Counted from the first letter of the stretch, positions 1 through 7,849 are shown. The stretch: 27,117 nt of DNA from an uncultured bacterium (GCA_905215755.1 CAJMRE010000029.1:1-27117), one strand, 5' to 3'. Notes: generated from the sequence alone by a model not told the origin. Numbers and translations: made by a program.

Positions 1-223
1 TTCCGTACGGATCCCAGTTAGCCACGATGTTGTACCAGGCATACAGCGAGGGAATGACGCACACGCCCAAAGTAACCACCAGGGCGACGGGGTTCACGAG
101 CAATCGCTTGATGTCGCGCTTAAAGATCGCAAAGGAGACCTTTGCGTTGGATAGTTTGCTGCCGAGACTCACGCTTGGACCATCCATCCTGTCGTTGAAT
201 CGAATCGTACTATCGATAACCAT
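1..223 (-). CDS. YhgE/Pip-type membrane protein, N-terminus only
   Basis: The minus-strand frame is open from an ATG at 223 to the left edge (about 74 residues), so only the N-terminus is present. It contains a basic stretch (FKRDIKRLLVNP) followed by one hydrophobic segment (ALVVTLGVCVIPSLYAWYN) and then NWDPYG. That arrangement is the hallmark of the N-terminal domain of the YhgE/Pip family, large multi-pass membrane proteins related to ABC-2 type permeases; the founding member is a lactococcal phage receptor and others belong to type VII secretion or efflux loci. The start is uncertain: in-frame ATGs lie at 244, 223 and 187, and none has a good ribosome binding site. The family assignment comes from motif recognition; the physiological role is unknown. 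Confidence 0.75.
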   Translation of the reverse strand, partial: MVIDSTIRFNDRMDGPSVSLGSKLSNAKVSFAIFKRDIKRLLVNPVALVVTLGVCVIPSLYAWYNIVANWDPYG

Positions 224-303
224 TGTACGTAAGCGCTTTAGCATCTCAGAGCACAATGGTATTGAGTTTTGCGGGTAGCAATATACTACGAAGACGAATT
301 AAC

Positions 304-318
304 GTACAGTTGTACAGT
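304..318. promoter_or_regulatory. tandem heptamer GTACAGT, possible operator
   Basis: Two copies of GTACAGT lie 8 bp apart (304-310 and 312-318) in the AT-rich region upstream of the Pip-like gene. A tandem repeat with near-helical spacing could bind a regulator. Apart from this I see nothing gene-like between 224 and 471. The operator role is a guess. Confidence 0.2.
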
Positions 319-471
319 ATCTTTAATTTCAGCAGGTCACAAAACCACAACCCGCACAAATTAGCAATTCAAATAGTCATCGGGGACGTTCTTAAACGAC
401 TGGTCAAACAAGAACGCCCCCAACGACTAGTTTGGACCACGGTAACATCGATGTTTTAGCAATGCCAGCGA

Positions 472-571
472 GCGGGCGCCAGAGCGAACAAATTGGCATG
501 AAAAGAGGACGGCATAGACCTTCTGGTCATGCCGTCCTCTTTGAATGACAAGTTGTCGCTCTGGCGCCCGC
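472..571. repeat. 100-bp nested palindrome
   Basis: Outer arms of 16 bp (472-487 and 556-571, GCGGGCGCCAGAGCGA and its complement) match perfectly. Inside sits a second, stronger hairpin (502-542). The middle parts between outer and inner arms are partly complementary too (GAACAAATTG against CAAGTTGTC). The whole block can fold into one long hairpin. It lies between the ends of two minus-strand genes' regions and encodes nothing visible. Confidence 0.75.
502..542. terminator. bidirectional-type intrinsic terminator
   Basis: An 18-bp stem (AAAGAGGACGGCAT plus GACC, with one bulged base) closes on a TTCT tetraloop. It has an A-run on the left and Ts on the right, so it could end transcripts from either side, including htpG read-through. 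It forms the core of the larger palindrome 472-571. Confidence 0.65.
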
Positions 572-657
572 GCAGCGTCGACTGGTCCGCCGTTCGTTAG
601 AACGGCGGAACGAAGGGCAGCGTCGAGCTGTTACGCGGTTTGGTAAAACCGCGTAAC
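572..657. repeat. two tandem hairpins, each led by GCAGCGTCGA
   Basis: GCAGCGTCGA occurs at 572-581 and 617-626. The first copy is followed by a 9-bp hairpin (586-594 with 601-609, TCCGCCGTT), the second by a 12-bp hairpin (630-641 with 646-657, GTTACGCGGTTT). The second ends 8 bp beyond the htpG stop codon and may act as its terminator or RNA-end stabiliser, although no clear U-tract follows. Confidence 0.6.
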
Positions 658-664
658 TACCTAA

Positions 665-2689
665 CTACATCAAGTTGCAGACAGCTGCCGCGAAGGCAAC
701 GGGGTCCTCGGGCAAAATGCCCTCGACCAGCAGGGCCTGATCGTAGAGCAGACCGGAGTACTGCTTGATCTTGTCGGCGTCGCCTGCCTTCTGGGCAGCG
801 ACAAGCTTGGCAAAGACCGGGTGCTTGGCGTTGAGCTCGAGCACGCGCTGGCTCTTGGGCATACCATCGGGCGCTCCCTCGGGACCCTTCTGGAGCACCT
901 TCTCCATCTCGAGCGAAAGCGGGCCCTCGGTGGTGATGCACGCGGGAGCATCGGTCAGGCGCGCAGAGACGGCGACCTTCTCGACCTTGTCGCCGAGCGC
1001 CTCCTTCATGGCGCTAAAGAGGTCCTCGTTCTCCTTGGTGGCGTCCTCGGCCTCCTTCTTTTCGTCCTCGGTCGCCAGGTCAAGATCACCGGTCGCGACG
1101 TTCTTGAGCTCCAGATGACGATCCTCGACCTCGGGCTCGGCACCGTCGGCCACAGCCTTCTCGGCAGCCTCGCGGGCAGCGTCGTCCTCGTAAACCTTGG
1201 GCATATCGGCAGCCACGTACTCACGCATGGCCTGGAAGGTGAACTCATCCACATCCTGCGTCAGCAGCAGTACATCGTAGCCGCGGTCGAGCACGCCCTT
1301 TACCACGGGCATCTTGGCCAAGCGCTCACGCGAGTCGCCGGCGGCGTAGTAGATGGCCTTCTGATCCTCGGGCATGCCCTTGGCATACTCGGCTAGGGTA
1401 ATCATCTTCTGCTCCTTGGCAGACCAGAACAGCAGCAGGTCGGCGAGCTCATCGGCCTTCATGCCATAGCTCGAGTAGATGCCGTACTTAAGGCCGCGGC
1501 CAAAGTTCTCAAAGAACTTCTCGTAGGCCTCGCGGTCGTTGTCACGCATATCCTCAAGGTCAGCGGTGATCTTCTTTTCCACACGCTTGGCGATGGCCTT
1601 GAGCTGACGGTTCTGCTGCAGCGTCTCACGCGAGATGTTGAGCGACACGTCGGCGGAATCCACGACGCCGCGCACAAAGTTGTAGTAGTCGGGCAGCAGG
1701 TCGTCGCACTTCTCCATAATCAGCACGTTGGAGCTGTAGAGCGCCAGACCCTTCTCGTAGTCCTTGCTGTACAGATCGAACGGCGCGCGTCCCGGCACAA
1801 ACAGCAGGGCGTCATACTCGAGCGTGCCCTCGGCGTGGAAGCTGATGGTGCGCGCAGGATCGTCAAAGTCGTGGAACGTGGACTTGTAGAACTCGTCGTA
1901 GTCCTTCTGCTCGACATCGGAGCTGCGCTTCTTCCAGATCGGTGTCATGGAATTGACGGTCTCGAGCTCCTGGTAGTCCTCGTACTCGGGCTTGTAATCG
2001 TCGCCGGCGTCCTCGGGCTTGGGTTTCTGGCGGCTCTTGGACACCATCATCTGGATCGGGTAGCGCACATAGTTACTGTACTGCTGAATCAGGCTCTTGA
2101 GACCCCACTCGGTCAGGAAGCGATCGTAGGTCTCGGCCTCGCCGTCGGCATCGAGCTTCTCGTTCTCGCGCAGCGTCAGGATGACATCGGTACCGTGCTC
2201 GGCGCGCTCGCCGTCCTCGATGGTGTAGCCCTCAAGACCGTCGGATTCCCACACATGGGCGACATCCTCGCCATAGGCGCGGCTGACGACCTTCACATGG
2301 CTGGCGACCATAAAAGCCGAGTAGAAGCCCACGCCAAACTGGCCGATGATGTCGACATCCGAACCCTGCTGCTCGGCGTTCTCGGTCTTAAACTCCTCGG
2401 AGCCGGAATGGGCGATGGTGCCCAGATTGCGCTCGAGCTCCTCGGCGGTCATGCCAATGCCGTTATCCGAGATGGTAATGGTGCGGGCGTCTTTATCAAA
2501 GGAAACGCGAATAGCCAGGTCGCCCTGGTCGATCTTGACGCTCGGATCCTGCAGGCTCTTAAAGTTGAGCTTGTCGACGGCGTCGCTCGCGTTAGAGATA
2601 AGCTCGCGCAGGAAGATTTCCTTATTGGTGTAGATGGAGTTGATCATGAGGTCGAGCAGTTTTTTGCTCTCGGTCTTAAATTGACGCAT
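665..2689 (-). CDS. htpG: molecular chaperone HtpG (bacterial Hsp90)
   Basis: A cytosolic ATP-dependent chaperone that acts as a homodimer on late folding intermediates. The 674-residue protein starts MRQFKTESKKLLDLMINSIY and has the GHKL ATPase signatures: E29 and N33/D36 in LRELISNASDA, the DNGIGM box and GQFGVGFYSAF. Middle-domain sequence (FPGR-like FVPGRAPFD, SLNISRE) and a C-terminal dimerisation region follow. Length is slightly above the usual 610-650 because of an acidic insert near residues 530-580 (EDEKKEAEDATKENED). The ATG at 2689 is preceded by AAAGGA at good spacing. The gene stands alone, with a terminator-like hairpin in the upstream gap. Confidence 0.97.
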   Translation of the reverse strand: MRQFKTESKKLLDLMINSIYTNKEIFLRELISNASDAVDKLNFKSLQDPSVKIDQGDLAIRVSFDKDARTITISDNGIGMTAEELERNLGTIAHSGSEEFKTENAEQQGSDVDIIGQFGVGFYSAFMVASHVKVVSRAYGEDVAHVWESDGLEGYTIEDGERAEHGTDVILTLRENEKLDADGEAETYDRFLTEWGLKSLIQQYSNYVRYPIQMMVSKSRQKPKPEDAGDDYKPEYEDYQELETVNSMTPIWKKRSSDVEQKDYDEFYKSTFHDFDDPARTISFHAEGTLEYDALLFVPGRAPFDLYSKDYEKGLALYSSNVLIMEKCDDLLPDYYNFVRGVVDSADVSLNISRETLQQNRQLKAIAKRVEKKITADLEDMRDNDREAYEKFFENFGRGLKYGIYSSYGMKADELADLLLFWSAKEQKMITLAEYAKGMPEDQKAIYYAAGDSRERLAKMPVVKGVLDRGYDVLLLTQDVDEFTFQAMREYVAADMPKVYEDDAAREAAEKAVADGAEPEVEDRHLELKNVATGDLDLATEDEKKEAEDATKENEDLFSAMKEALGDKVEKVAVSARLTDAPACITTEGPLSLEMEKVLQKGPEGAPDGMPKSQRVLELNAKHPVFAKLVAAQKAGDADKIKQYSGLLYDQALLVEGILPEDPVAFAAAVCNLM

Positions 2690-2719
2690 GTGCAGTCCTT
2701 TCGCGCTACCCCCGTCCGC

Positions 2720-2745
2720 AAAAAACGGCCCGGTCGCCCGAGCCG
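2720..2745 (-). terminator. terminator upstream of htpG (GNAT terminator or leader attenuator)
   Basis: On the minus strand CGGCTCGGGCGACCGGGCCG folds into an 8-bp GC stem with a short loop, directly followed by six Ts. It sits 30 bp before the htpG start and 148 bp after the acetyltransferase stop. It may end the upstream transcript. If the htpG promoter lies further upstream (an AT-rich TATAAAAT region near 2770), it would instead sit in the htpG leader. Confidence 0.6.
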
Positions 2746-2856
2746 CATCGCAGACCTGCTATGTTCAGACTTAGATTTTATAACCCATTAGCGCGCATAT
2801 ATACATACGGAATCGAAAAACTGTATGTCTAAGCGCTCCGATGCGCCAATTGCCAA

Positions 2857-2901
2857 GGAGTGTCCCCAACTGCCGGCAGAAAAGGAACGTCCCTATCTGC
2901 C
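2857..2901. repeat. two imperfect 18-bp direct repeats around a TGTCCC/CGTCCC core
   Basis: GGAGTGTCCCCAACTGCC (2857-2874) and GGAACGTCCCTATCTGCC (2884-2901) match at 14 of 18 positions with a 27-bp period. The stop codon of the acetyltransferase gene (2893-2895) lies inside the second copy. The short GTCCC-type core recalls REP-like elements mobilised by Y1 transposases in other genomes, but no transposase is present here. Confidence 0.45.
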
Positions 2902-3393
2902 ATCTACGCGCTTGGCCATCCAGACATGGGGTTGGCCCTCGTCTTCGTAATCTACCGGGGCAATTTGCGTGTAGCCCACCTTTGCATAGAGCGGTAGCAC
3001 GTATTCCTGCGCATGCAGCTTAATAAGCTTAGCGCCGGCATCGCGTGCACACACAGCACTGGCCTCGACAATCGCACTCGCCAGTCCGCGACGACGCATA
3101 GCCGGCAGCACGGCGACGCGCCCCATAATGTAGGTCTCCCCCGCCGCAACGCCTTCGTCCATGTCGCATGCCGGCAACACCGGGGCCTCTGCGTCAGCCA
3201 CGCGCTCAAGCTCCTCGGGAAACACGCGCGAGCAACCGGCAAGCTCGCCGTCTACATAGAGCGTCACATGAATGCAGTTCTGATCCTCGTCGATAGCGTC
3301 GAACTCATTCTCGTAGCCCTGCTCGTCCATAAAAACGACGCGGCGCACCAACGCCGCGTCATCAAAGCATCCCGTCTTAAGTTGGATATCCAT
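2893..3393 (-). CDS. GNAT family N-acetyltransferase
   Basis: A predicted cytosolic acetyl-CoA-dependent acyltransferase of 166 residues. The acetyl-CoA binding region is visible as MGRVAVLPAMRRRGLASAIVEAS (motif A, V-x-x-x-x-R-R-x-G-x-A type), preceded by the GCSRVFPEE strand and followed by the motif B region KLHAQEYVLPLYAKVGY. It resembles the ElaA/YjcF-like group; the substrate cannot be read from sequence. The ATG at 3393 is chosen because GAAAGGG lies just upstream; a TTG at 3411 is in frame but has no ribosome binding site. It follows cpsB by 39 bp and may be co-transcribed with it. Its 3' end runs into a short direct repeat (2857-2901). Confidence 0.85.
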   Translation of the reverse strand: MDIQLKTGCFDDAALVRRVVFMDEQGYENEFDAIDEDQNCIHVTLYVDGELAGCSRVFPEELERVADAEAPVLPACDMDEGVAAGETYIMGRVAVLPAMRRRGLASAIVEASAVCARDAGAKLIKLHAQEYVLPLYAKVGYTQIAPVDYEDEGQPHVWMAKRVDGR

Positions 3394-3432
3394 GGCTGCC
3401 CTTTCATTCAATGCGAACGTTAGGGACAGATA

Positions 3433-4083
3433 TTAGCGAAAATGAGCTCCGCGCACGCTAAACTTCGCGCGAGCCTTCGCCAGGCAGTCGTAATGACCCA
3501 CGTTATGGGCATCGCTCGCGATGAAGCTGTACAGGTTCTGATCGAACAGGCGCTGTGCCGGCTTTTTTTCGCGACCAAAGCGACCGCCGGCAATAAAGTC
3601 CGCCGAAGCCTGCAGCTTGCAGCCCATATCGACCAGGCGCTCCGCCACGCTTACATCCTTTTGAACCGCACGATAGCGCTCAGGATGAGCGATGATCACC
3701 TGGTAGCCACGACACTGCAAATCGTAAATCGTGTTCTCGTACTCTCTAAACGCATACGCATCGGCATGCGTCGAAAGCTCGAGCAGAAACTCGTTGGTCC
3801 CATCGAAATGCAAGTGCTCCGCGGCATCGATACCAAGCTCAACGAGCTTTCGATGGTTGACCTCGAAGCCCATCTGGAGCGGAAAACCGTCAGCGTTATC
3901 ACGCAGCAGCTCAAAGGCATCCCACATCTTGTCGTAATCAAAATAGGGATCACGGCAGTGAGGAGTGCAAACGATTCTGGTTACACCGGCCCGCTTGGCA
4001 GCCTCGAGCATCGCCAAGCTCTCATCGAGATCGGCGGCGCCGTCGTCTACACCCGGCAAGATATGGCAATGAATGTCACGCAT
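3433..4083 (-). CDS. cpsB: CpsB/YwqE-type PHP-domain tyrosine-protein phosphatase
   Basis: A manganese-dependent phosphatase expected to dephosphorylate the C-terminal tyrosines of its partner kinase CpsD and so control polysaccharide export. The PHP metal ligands are visible: H5-x-H7 in DIHCHILPGVDDGA, H42 in CTPHCRDP, H133 in IAHPERY, and D191/H193 in IASDAHN. At 216 residues it is shorter than the usual 240-255, mostly at the C-terminus, but the final metal ligands are kept. It lies 17 bp downstream of cpsD, so the order is C-D-B rather than the streptococcal B-C-D. AAGG precedes the ATG at 4083. Confidence 0.92.
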   Translation of the reverse strand: MRDIHCHILPGVDDGAADLDESLAMLEAAKRAGVTRIVCTPHCRDPYFDYDKMWDAFELLRDNADGFPLQMGFEVNHRKLVELGIDAAEHLHFDGTNEFLLELSTHADAYAFREYENTIYDLQCRGYQVIIAHPERYRAVQKDVSVAERLVDMGCKLQASADFIAGGRFGREKKPAQRLFDQNLYSFIASDAHNVGHYDCLAKARAKFSVRGAHFR

Positions 4084-4100
4084 AGGTCAGCCTTAATCAA

Positions 4101-4838
4101 CTAAACGTTTGCTCGGTTGGTGAAGATGCCCTTTTTGGAAGTCCCCTGATCGTCGGAGCCCTTCTTAACCTTCTTACCGTCCTTGGTGTAGTAGGAGTAG
4201 TAGTACTCGCTGGTCTCGGTCTCGCAGTAGTTCATGACGGTACCGATGAGCTTGACCTTCTCGGACTTCTTAAGCTGGCCGATAGCGTTGAGCGCCTCCT
4301 CGCGCTTGGTGAAGTCCTCGCGCACCACGAACAGCGTACCGTCGGTCAGGCTGGCAATCTCGGCAGCATCGATGAAGGTGCCGACCGGGGGAGCATCAAA
4401 GATGACGTACTGGAACTTGGCAGACAGTGCCTTTACCAGCTTGGCAAAGCGGTGAGAGACGATGATGTCGGCAGGATTGGGAATATGCGGCTCGGCATCG
4501 AGGAAGTAGAAGTTCTTCTGACCCGTCTCGACAATCGCCTGGTCAATGGAGATCTGCTCGGAAAGAACCGCATAGAGTCCGCCGCGCGAACGAACGCCGA
4601 GCATATCGGAAAGGGACCTGCGGCGCATATCGGCCTCGACCAGGAGCACGGACTTGCCGCTCGTAGCGATAGCCTGGGCAAGGTTGATGGAAACCGTAGA
4701 CTTGCCCTCGTTGGGAATCGAGGACGTAACGGTGATGGTGCGAATGGGGTCGTCCACGCTCGCAAAGCGGATGTTGGCCAGAAGGGTCTTGGCGGCATTC
4801 TGTACAACGAGCTTATCGGTGTTCTTTGCCTTAGCCAT
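4101..4838 (-). CDS. cpsD: CpsD-type bacterial tyrosine kinase (BY-kinase)
   Basis: A cytosolic autophosphorylating tyrosine kinase that works with the membrane adaptor CpsC to regulate capsule or exopolysaccharide chain synthesis. Of 245 residues, the Walker A box is at 39-48 (SSIPNEGKST), Walker A' at 64-74 (VLLVEADMRRR) and Walker B at 144-151 (YVIFDAPP). A C-terminal tyrosine cluster, S210-E-Y-Y-Y-S-Y-Y217, is the expected phosphorylation site. A lysine-rich tail follows the cluster. The ATG at 4838 lies 2 bp after the cpsC stop, and its ribosome binding site (GGTGG) is inside the end of cpsC, so translation is probably coupled. Confidence 0.94.
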   Translation of the reverse strand: MAKAKNTDKLVVQNAAKTLLANIRFASVDDPIRTITVTSSIPNEGKSTVSINLAQAIATSGKSVLLVEADMRRRSLSDMLGVRSRGGLYAVLSEQISIDQAIVETGQKNFYFLDAEPHIPNPADIIVSHRFAKLVKALSAKFQYVIFDAPPVGTFIDAAEIASLTDGTLFVVREDFTKREEALNAIGQLKKSEKVKLIGTVMNYCETETSEYYYSYYTKDGKKVKKGSDDQGTSKKGIFTNRANV

Positions 4839-4840
4839 GC

Positions 4841-5497
4841 CTATTTACCACCTTTCATAGCCGGAATTCGGCCAACAACGGGAATGCCCAGGAGCTCTTC
4901 TGCCTCTTCGGCACCGCGGATGCGGGTGTTGAGCATGTCTGCCAAAACGACATAGGCAACTGCGATAAAGATGCCCGCGAGGAACGCGACAGCAACGTAC
5001 AGCATACGCTTGGGGCCGCTGGGGACTTCGGGAGTCTTAGCCTCGTCGATAACGTTGATGCTCTGGGCAGCGCCGACGTTCTGAGCGACCGTACTCACCG
5101 AGCTGGCCATGGCCTTTGCGACCTTAGCCGTCTCCTTGGCATCGGTGCCGGTAACCGAAAGCGTAATGACACGCGTGGTGGTCTCGGAGGAAACAGACAC
5201 CTTGTAGTCATCCAGGTCAGCAAGGCCCAGCTCATTGGCAGCACCGCTCTTAACGCTATCGCTATCCAGCAGCGTGGCGATATCGTTGGAAAGCATCTGG
5301 CTCGCCGAGAGATCGTTGTAGCTCATCTGACCGCTATCGTCGGTTTTGGCGAGAATGTACATGCTCGTCGTCGCGGTATAGGTGTTGTCCATCGCAACGA
5401 AGGACACGATGCCCATGGCGATCGCGCAGACCACCGGAAGGGTGATGACCAGCTGAAGGTGCTTCTTCAGCAGCTGGAACAGTTCGAGAAGGGTCAT
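4841..5497 (-). CDS. cpsC: CpsC/Wzz-type polysaccharide co-polymerase, kinase adaptor
   Basis: A membrane protein of the Wzz family that anchors and activates the CpsD kinase and sets polysaccharide chain length. The 218-residue protein has a first membrane segment at about 17-37 and an extracytoplasmic domain containing the typical YTATTSMYIL strand. The PxxP-type region (TPEVPSGPKR) precedes the second membrane segment (about 167-187). A short cytosolic tail (TRIRGAEEAEELLGIPVVGRIP) then contacts the kinase. The ATG at 5497 has GAAAGG upstream. A good sigma-A-like promoter lies 48 bp before it, and the gene starts a cpsC-cpsD-cpsB operon. Confidence 0.94.
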   Translation of the reverse strand: MTLLELFQLLKKHLQLVITLPVVCAIAMGIVSFVAMDNTYTATTSMYILAKTDDSGQMSYNDLSASQMLSNDIATLLDSDSVKSGAANELGLADLDDYKVSVSSETTTRVITLSVTGTDAKETAKVAKAMASSVSTVAQNVGAAQSINVIDEAKTPEVPSGPKRMLYVAVAFLAGIFIAVAYVVLADMLNTRIRGAEEAEELLGIPVVGRIPAMKGGK

Positions 5498-5544
5498 GCA
5501 GCTTGCCTTTCATTTCCCCAGTTCGGATTGACAAAACTGTCCGT

Positions 5545-5573
5545 ATGTTATCGCATCTTTTTACCGAGACCAA
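5545..5573 (-). promoter_or_regulatory. candidate promoter of the cpsCDB operon
   Basis: On the minus strand TTGGTC (5568-5573) and TAACAT (5545-5550) are separated by exactly 17 bp, about 50 bp upstream of the cpsC start. The spacing and partial consensus matches suggest a housekeeping sigma promoter. Confidence 0.5.
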
Positions 5574-5638
5574 ACTCTATACATAAGAAACAGGCTCTCC
5601 TGTAAAAATGTCGGAAGCAATCGTAAAATTGCACAACA

Positions 5639-5667
5639 ACGCCGCACCCGAAAGTCAAATGCGGCGT
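5639..5667 (-). terminator. probable terminator after phoR
   Basis: An 8-bp stem ACGCCGCA/TGCGGCGT with a 13-nt loop lies 26 bp past the phoR stop. On the minus strand it is followed by the imperfect U-tract TGTTGTGC. It separates phoR from the cpsC promoter. Confidence 0.5.
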
Positions 5668-5692
5668 CTACATCAATATCTATGTTGTATCG

Positions 5693-7117
5693 CTATGCGA
5701 ATGGCTCGTCCTGCTGTATGGGAAACGTCACCGTAATGGTGGTTCCCACGCCCAACTCGCTCGACAGATCGAGCGTGGCGTGATGATACAGGGCCGCATG
5801 CTTGACAATGGCAAGCCCCAGACCGGTTCCGCCGCGTGCCTTGGACCTACTCTTGTCCACGCGATAGAACCGCTCAAATACCTTGCCCTGTTCTTCAGGC
5901 GCGATACCGATTCCCGTGTCGGCGACCGCAAGGAACGGATGGCCTTCGTCGTTGGTGCCGCACTGCAGCGTAACCGTACCGCCGGGTCGATTGTAGCGGA
6001 TGGCGTTGCTTGCCAGATTATAGATGAGCTCGTCAATCAAGCGCGACACGCCCTCGATGACCACAGGCTTGGTCTCATGACTTATCGTCACATTCGCCTG
6101 ACGGGCGACCTGTTCAAGACGCTGCTCGACCGCGTAGATGGCACGCGAGAGCTCAATAGGCTCCGTGGACCCAATGGGCACCGCCTCGCCCTCAGCTGCA
6201 CGCTCGGCCTCGTCCAAGTTAGACAGCGTAAGGATATCGTTGACAAGCGCTGCCAAGCGGCCCGCCTCACGATAGATGCGACCGCCAAAGTTGCGCAGGT
6301 CGCCCTCGCCCTCGACCATGCCGTTTGCGATGAGCTCGGCATAGCCCGAAATCGCCGTAAGCGGCGTCTTGAGCTCATGGGTGATATTCGCCGTGAACTC
6401 GCGGCGCATACGGTCGTTGTCCGCTAGCACCGCCATTTGGCGCTTGAGTTCCTGGCGCTGCGACTCGATACGCTCAAGCATGGGGACCATCTCGGCATAG
6501 GCGTGCTCATAGCTACGGCGTGGGTGGTCCAAATCCACCTCTTGCAACGGCGCGATGATGGCACGGGACTCGCGGCGCGCCATAAAAAACGAGAGTACCG
6601 CACCCGCTGCTGCGATAAGCAGCATCGGCGCCACCATCGACAGCAAAATCGCCGCAACGCCAGGCTGGGCCTGCGCCAAGCGGACAACCTGGCCGTTATC
6701 AAGGGCGACGGCGCGATACAGCATAATCTCGTCGAGCGTAGAGCTTGCGCGCTCCGCGGAACCCAAACCACTCTCAAAGGCCTCGATGACCTCGGGGCGA
6801 TCGCCGTGGTTGGGCAGTGTGGAAGGCGACGCCTCGTTGTCGTAGGCAACCGATCCATCCTTGTTAATCAGCGTGATGCGCAAGTCCTCGCGATCGAGAC
6901 TACGCAAGAACGGGATGGGCTCCTGCTGTTCGTCGAGAGCGGCAGCAATGAGCTCGGTTTCCTGCGCCAGATTGGCACTCGTGGCATCCGCCAAGGTGTT
7001 TTGCACAAAGAACGCACCCAGCACCGTAAACGCCACGATAACCGCCATGGCACAGACAAAGATCGTCACAAAAACGCGGTGCGACAGCGTATGTTTTCCC
7101 TGGGGGGCGAAGACCAC
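5693..7117 (-). CDS. phoR: PhoR-like sensor histidine kinase
   Basis: A membrane sensor kinase of 474 residues, expected to phosphorylate the adjacent PhoB-type regulator in response to phosphate supply. Membrane segments are at about 14-38 and 155-179, flanking a roughly 115-residue extracytoplasmic domain. The H-box FTANITHELKTPLTAISGY has the phospho-acceptor H247. The N-box is IYNLASNAIRYN (365-376), and the G1 and G2 boxes are ADTGIGI (399-405) and GGTGLGLAI (429-437). It starts at a GTG (7117) 3 bp after the phoB stop, with GGAGGAG upstream, so phoB and phoR are translationally coupled. The phosphate role rests on the neighbouring pstB and overall similarity. Confidence 0.88.
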   Translation of the reverse strand: MVFAPQGKHTLSHRVFVTIFVCAMAVIVAFTVLGAFFVQNTLADATSANLAQETELIAAALDEQQEPIPFLRSLDREDLRITLINKDGSVAYDNEASPSTLPNHGDRPEVIEAFESGLGSAERASSTLDEIMLYRAVALDNGQVVRLAQAQPGVAAILLSMVAPMLLIAAAGAVLSFFMARRESRAIIAPLQEVDLDHPRRSYEHAYAEMVPMLERIESQRQELKRQMAVLADNDRMRREFTANITHELKTPLTAISGYAELIANGMVEGEGDLRNFGGRIYREAGRLAALVNDILTLSNLDEAERAAEGEAVPIGSTEPIELSRAIYAVEQRLEQVARQANVTISHETKPVVIEGVSRLIDELIYNLASNAIRYNRPGGTVTLQCGTNDEGHPFLAVADTGIGIAPEEQGKVFERFYRVDKSRSKARGGTGLGLAIVKHAALYHHATLDLSSELGVGTTITVTFPIQQDEPFA

Positions 7118-7120
7118 GGG

Positions 7121-7849
7121 TTACTCCTCCGATGCGGTGGCCGCGGTGTCGTCGCCTTTGGCACCATCGCCGGCAGAAGGCTCGGCCAAGCGGTAACCCA
7201 CGCCGCGCACGGTCTCGATGGCGCTGGCATGCTCGCCCAGTTTTTGGCGAAGCGTCTGCACGTGCACGTCAACGGTGCGCGAACCGCCGTCGAAGTCCCA
7301 GCCCCACACGCTCTGCAGCAACGACTCGCGGGTAAAAACCACGCCGGGCTTGCGCATGAGGTACTCGAGCAGGTCGAACTCGCGCAGGGTGAGCTTAAGC
7401 GGCTCGCCGGCAACGGTCACCTCGCGATGGCTGGGCGAGAGCACGATGTCGCCCACGCTGAGCACATCGCTCGCCTGCTTGACCATGCCGCCGCGACGCA
7501 GCAGTGCGCGGCAGCGGCTCGCAAGCTCCATGAGCGAAAACGGCTTAGTCAGGTAATCGTCGGCACCGCCATCGAGCGCCATCACCTTGTCGAGCTCGGT
7601 ATCCTTGGCGGTAAGCATCATGATGGGCACCGTCGCCGTCAGGCGATCGGCACGCAGTCGACGCATAATCGCCAAGCCATCGGTATCGGGCAGCATGATG
7701 TCGAGCAGGACGGCATCGGGTACCCGTCGCGCCACGGCAGCCTTAAACTCACCGTCGCACGAAAAGCCTTCGGCCTCAATCCCCTGCTTGCGCAGCGCAT
7801 AGACCGTCAAATCCCTGATGTTGTCATCGTCCTCGACGTAATAGATCAT
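7121..7849 (-). CDS. phoB: PhoB-like OmpR-family response regulator
   Basis: A cytosolic DNA-binding response regulator of 242 residues. The receiver domain has the acidic pocket E6-D7-D8, phospho-acceptor D50 (AVLLDIMLPD), T80 and K102 (LTKPFS). The C-terminal winged-helix domain carries LTLREFDLLEYLMRKPG and ends in the usual VRGVGYRL motif, followed by a 15-residue Ala/Thr-rich tail. The ATG at 7849 is chosen over an in-frame ATG at 7873 because AAAGGGG precedes it at correct spacing. It lies between pstB and phoR, all on the minus strand. Confidence 0.9.
   Translation of the reverse strand: MIYYVEDDDNIRDLTVYALRKQGIEAEGFSCDGEFKAAVARRVPDAVLLDIMLPDTDGLAIMRRLRADRLTATVPIMMLTAKDTELDKVMALDGGADDYLTKPFSLMELASRCRALLRRGGMVKQASDVLSVGDIVLSPSHREVTVAGEPLKLTLREFDLLEYLMRKPGVVFTRESLLQSVWGWDFDGGSRTVDVHVQTLRQKLGEHASAIETVRGVGYRLAEPSAGDGAKGDDTAATASEE

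Noticed and set aside
1835..2791. 318-codon plus-strand open frame opposite htpG
   Set aside because: It is antisense to a clear chaperone gene, and the residues (long Leu/Val/Gly/Ala runs) are what G/C-biased third positions produce on the other strand.
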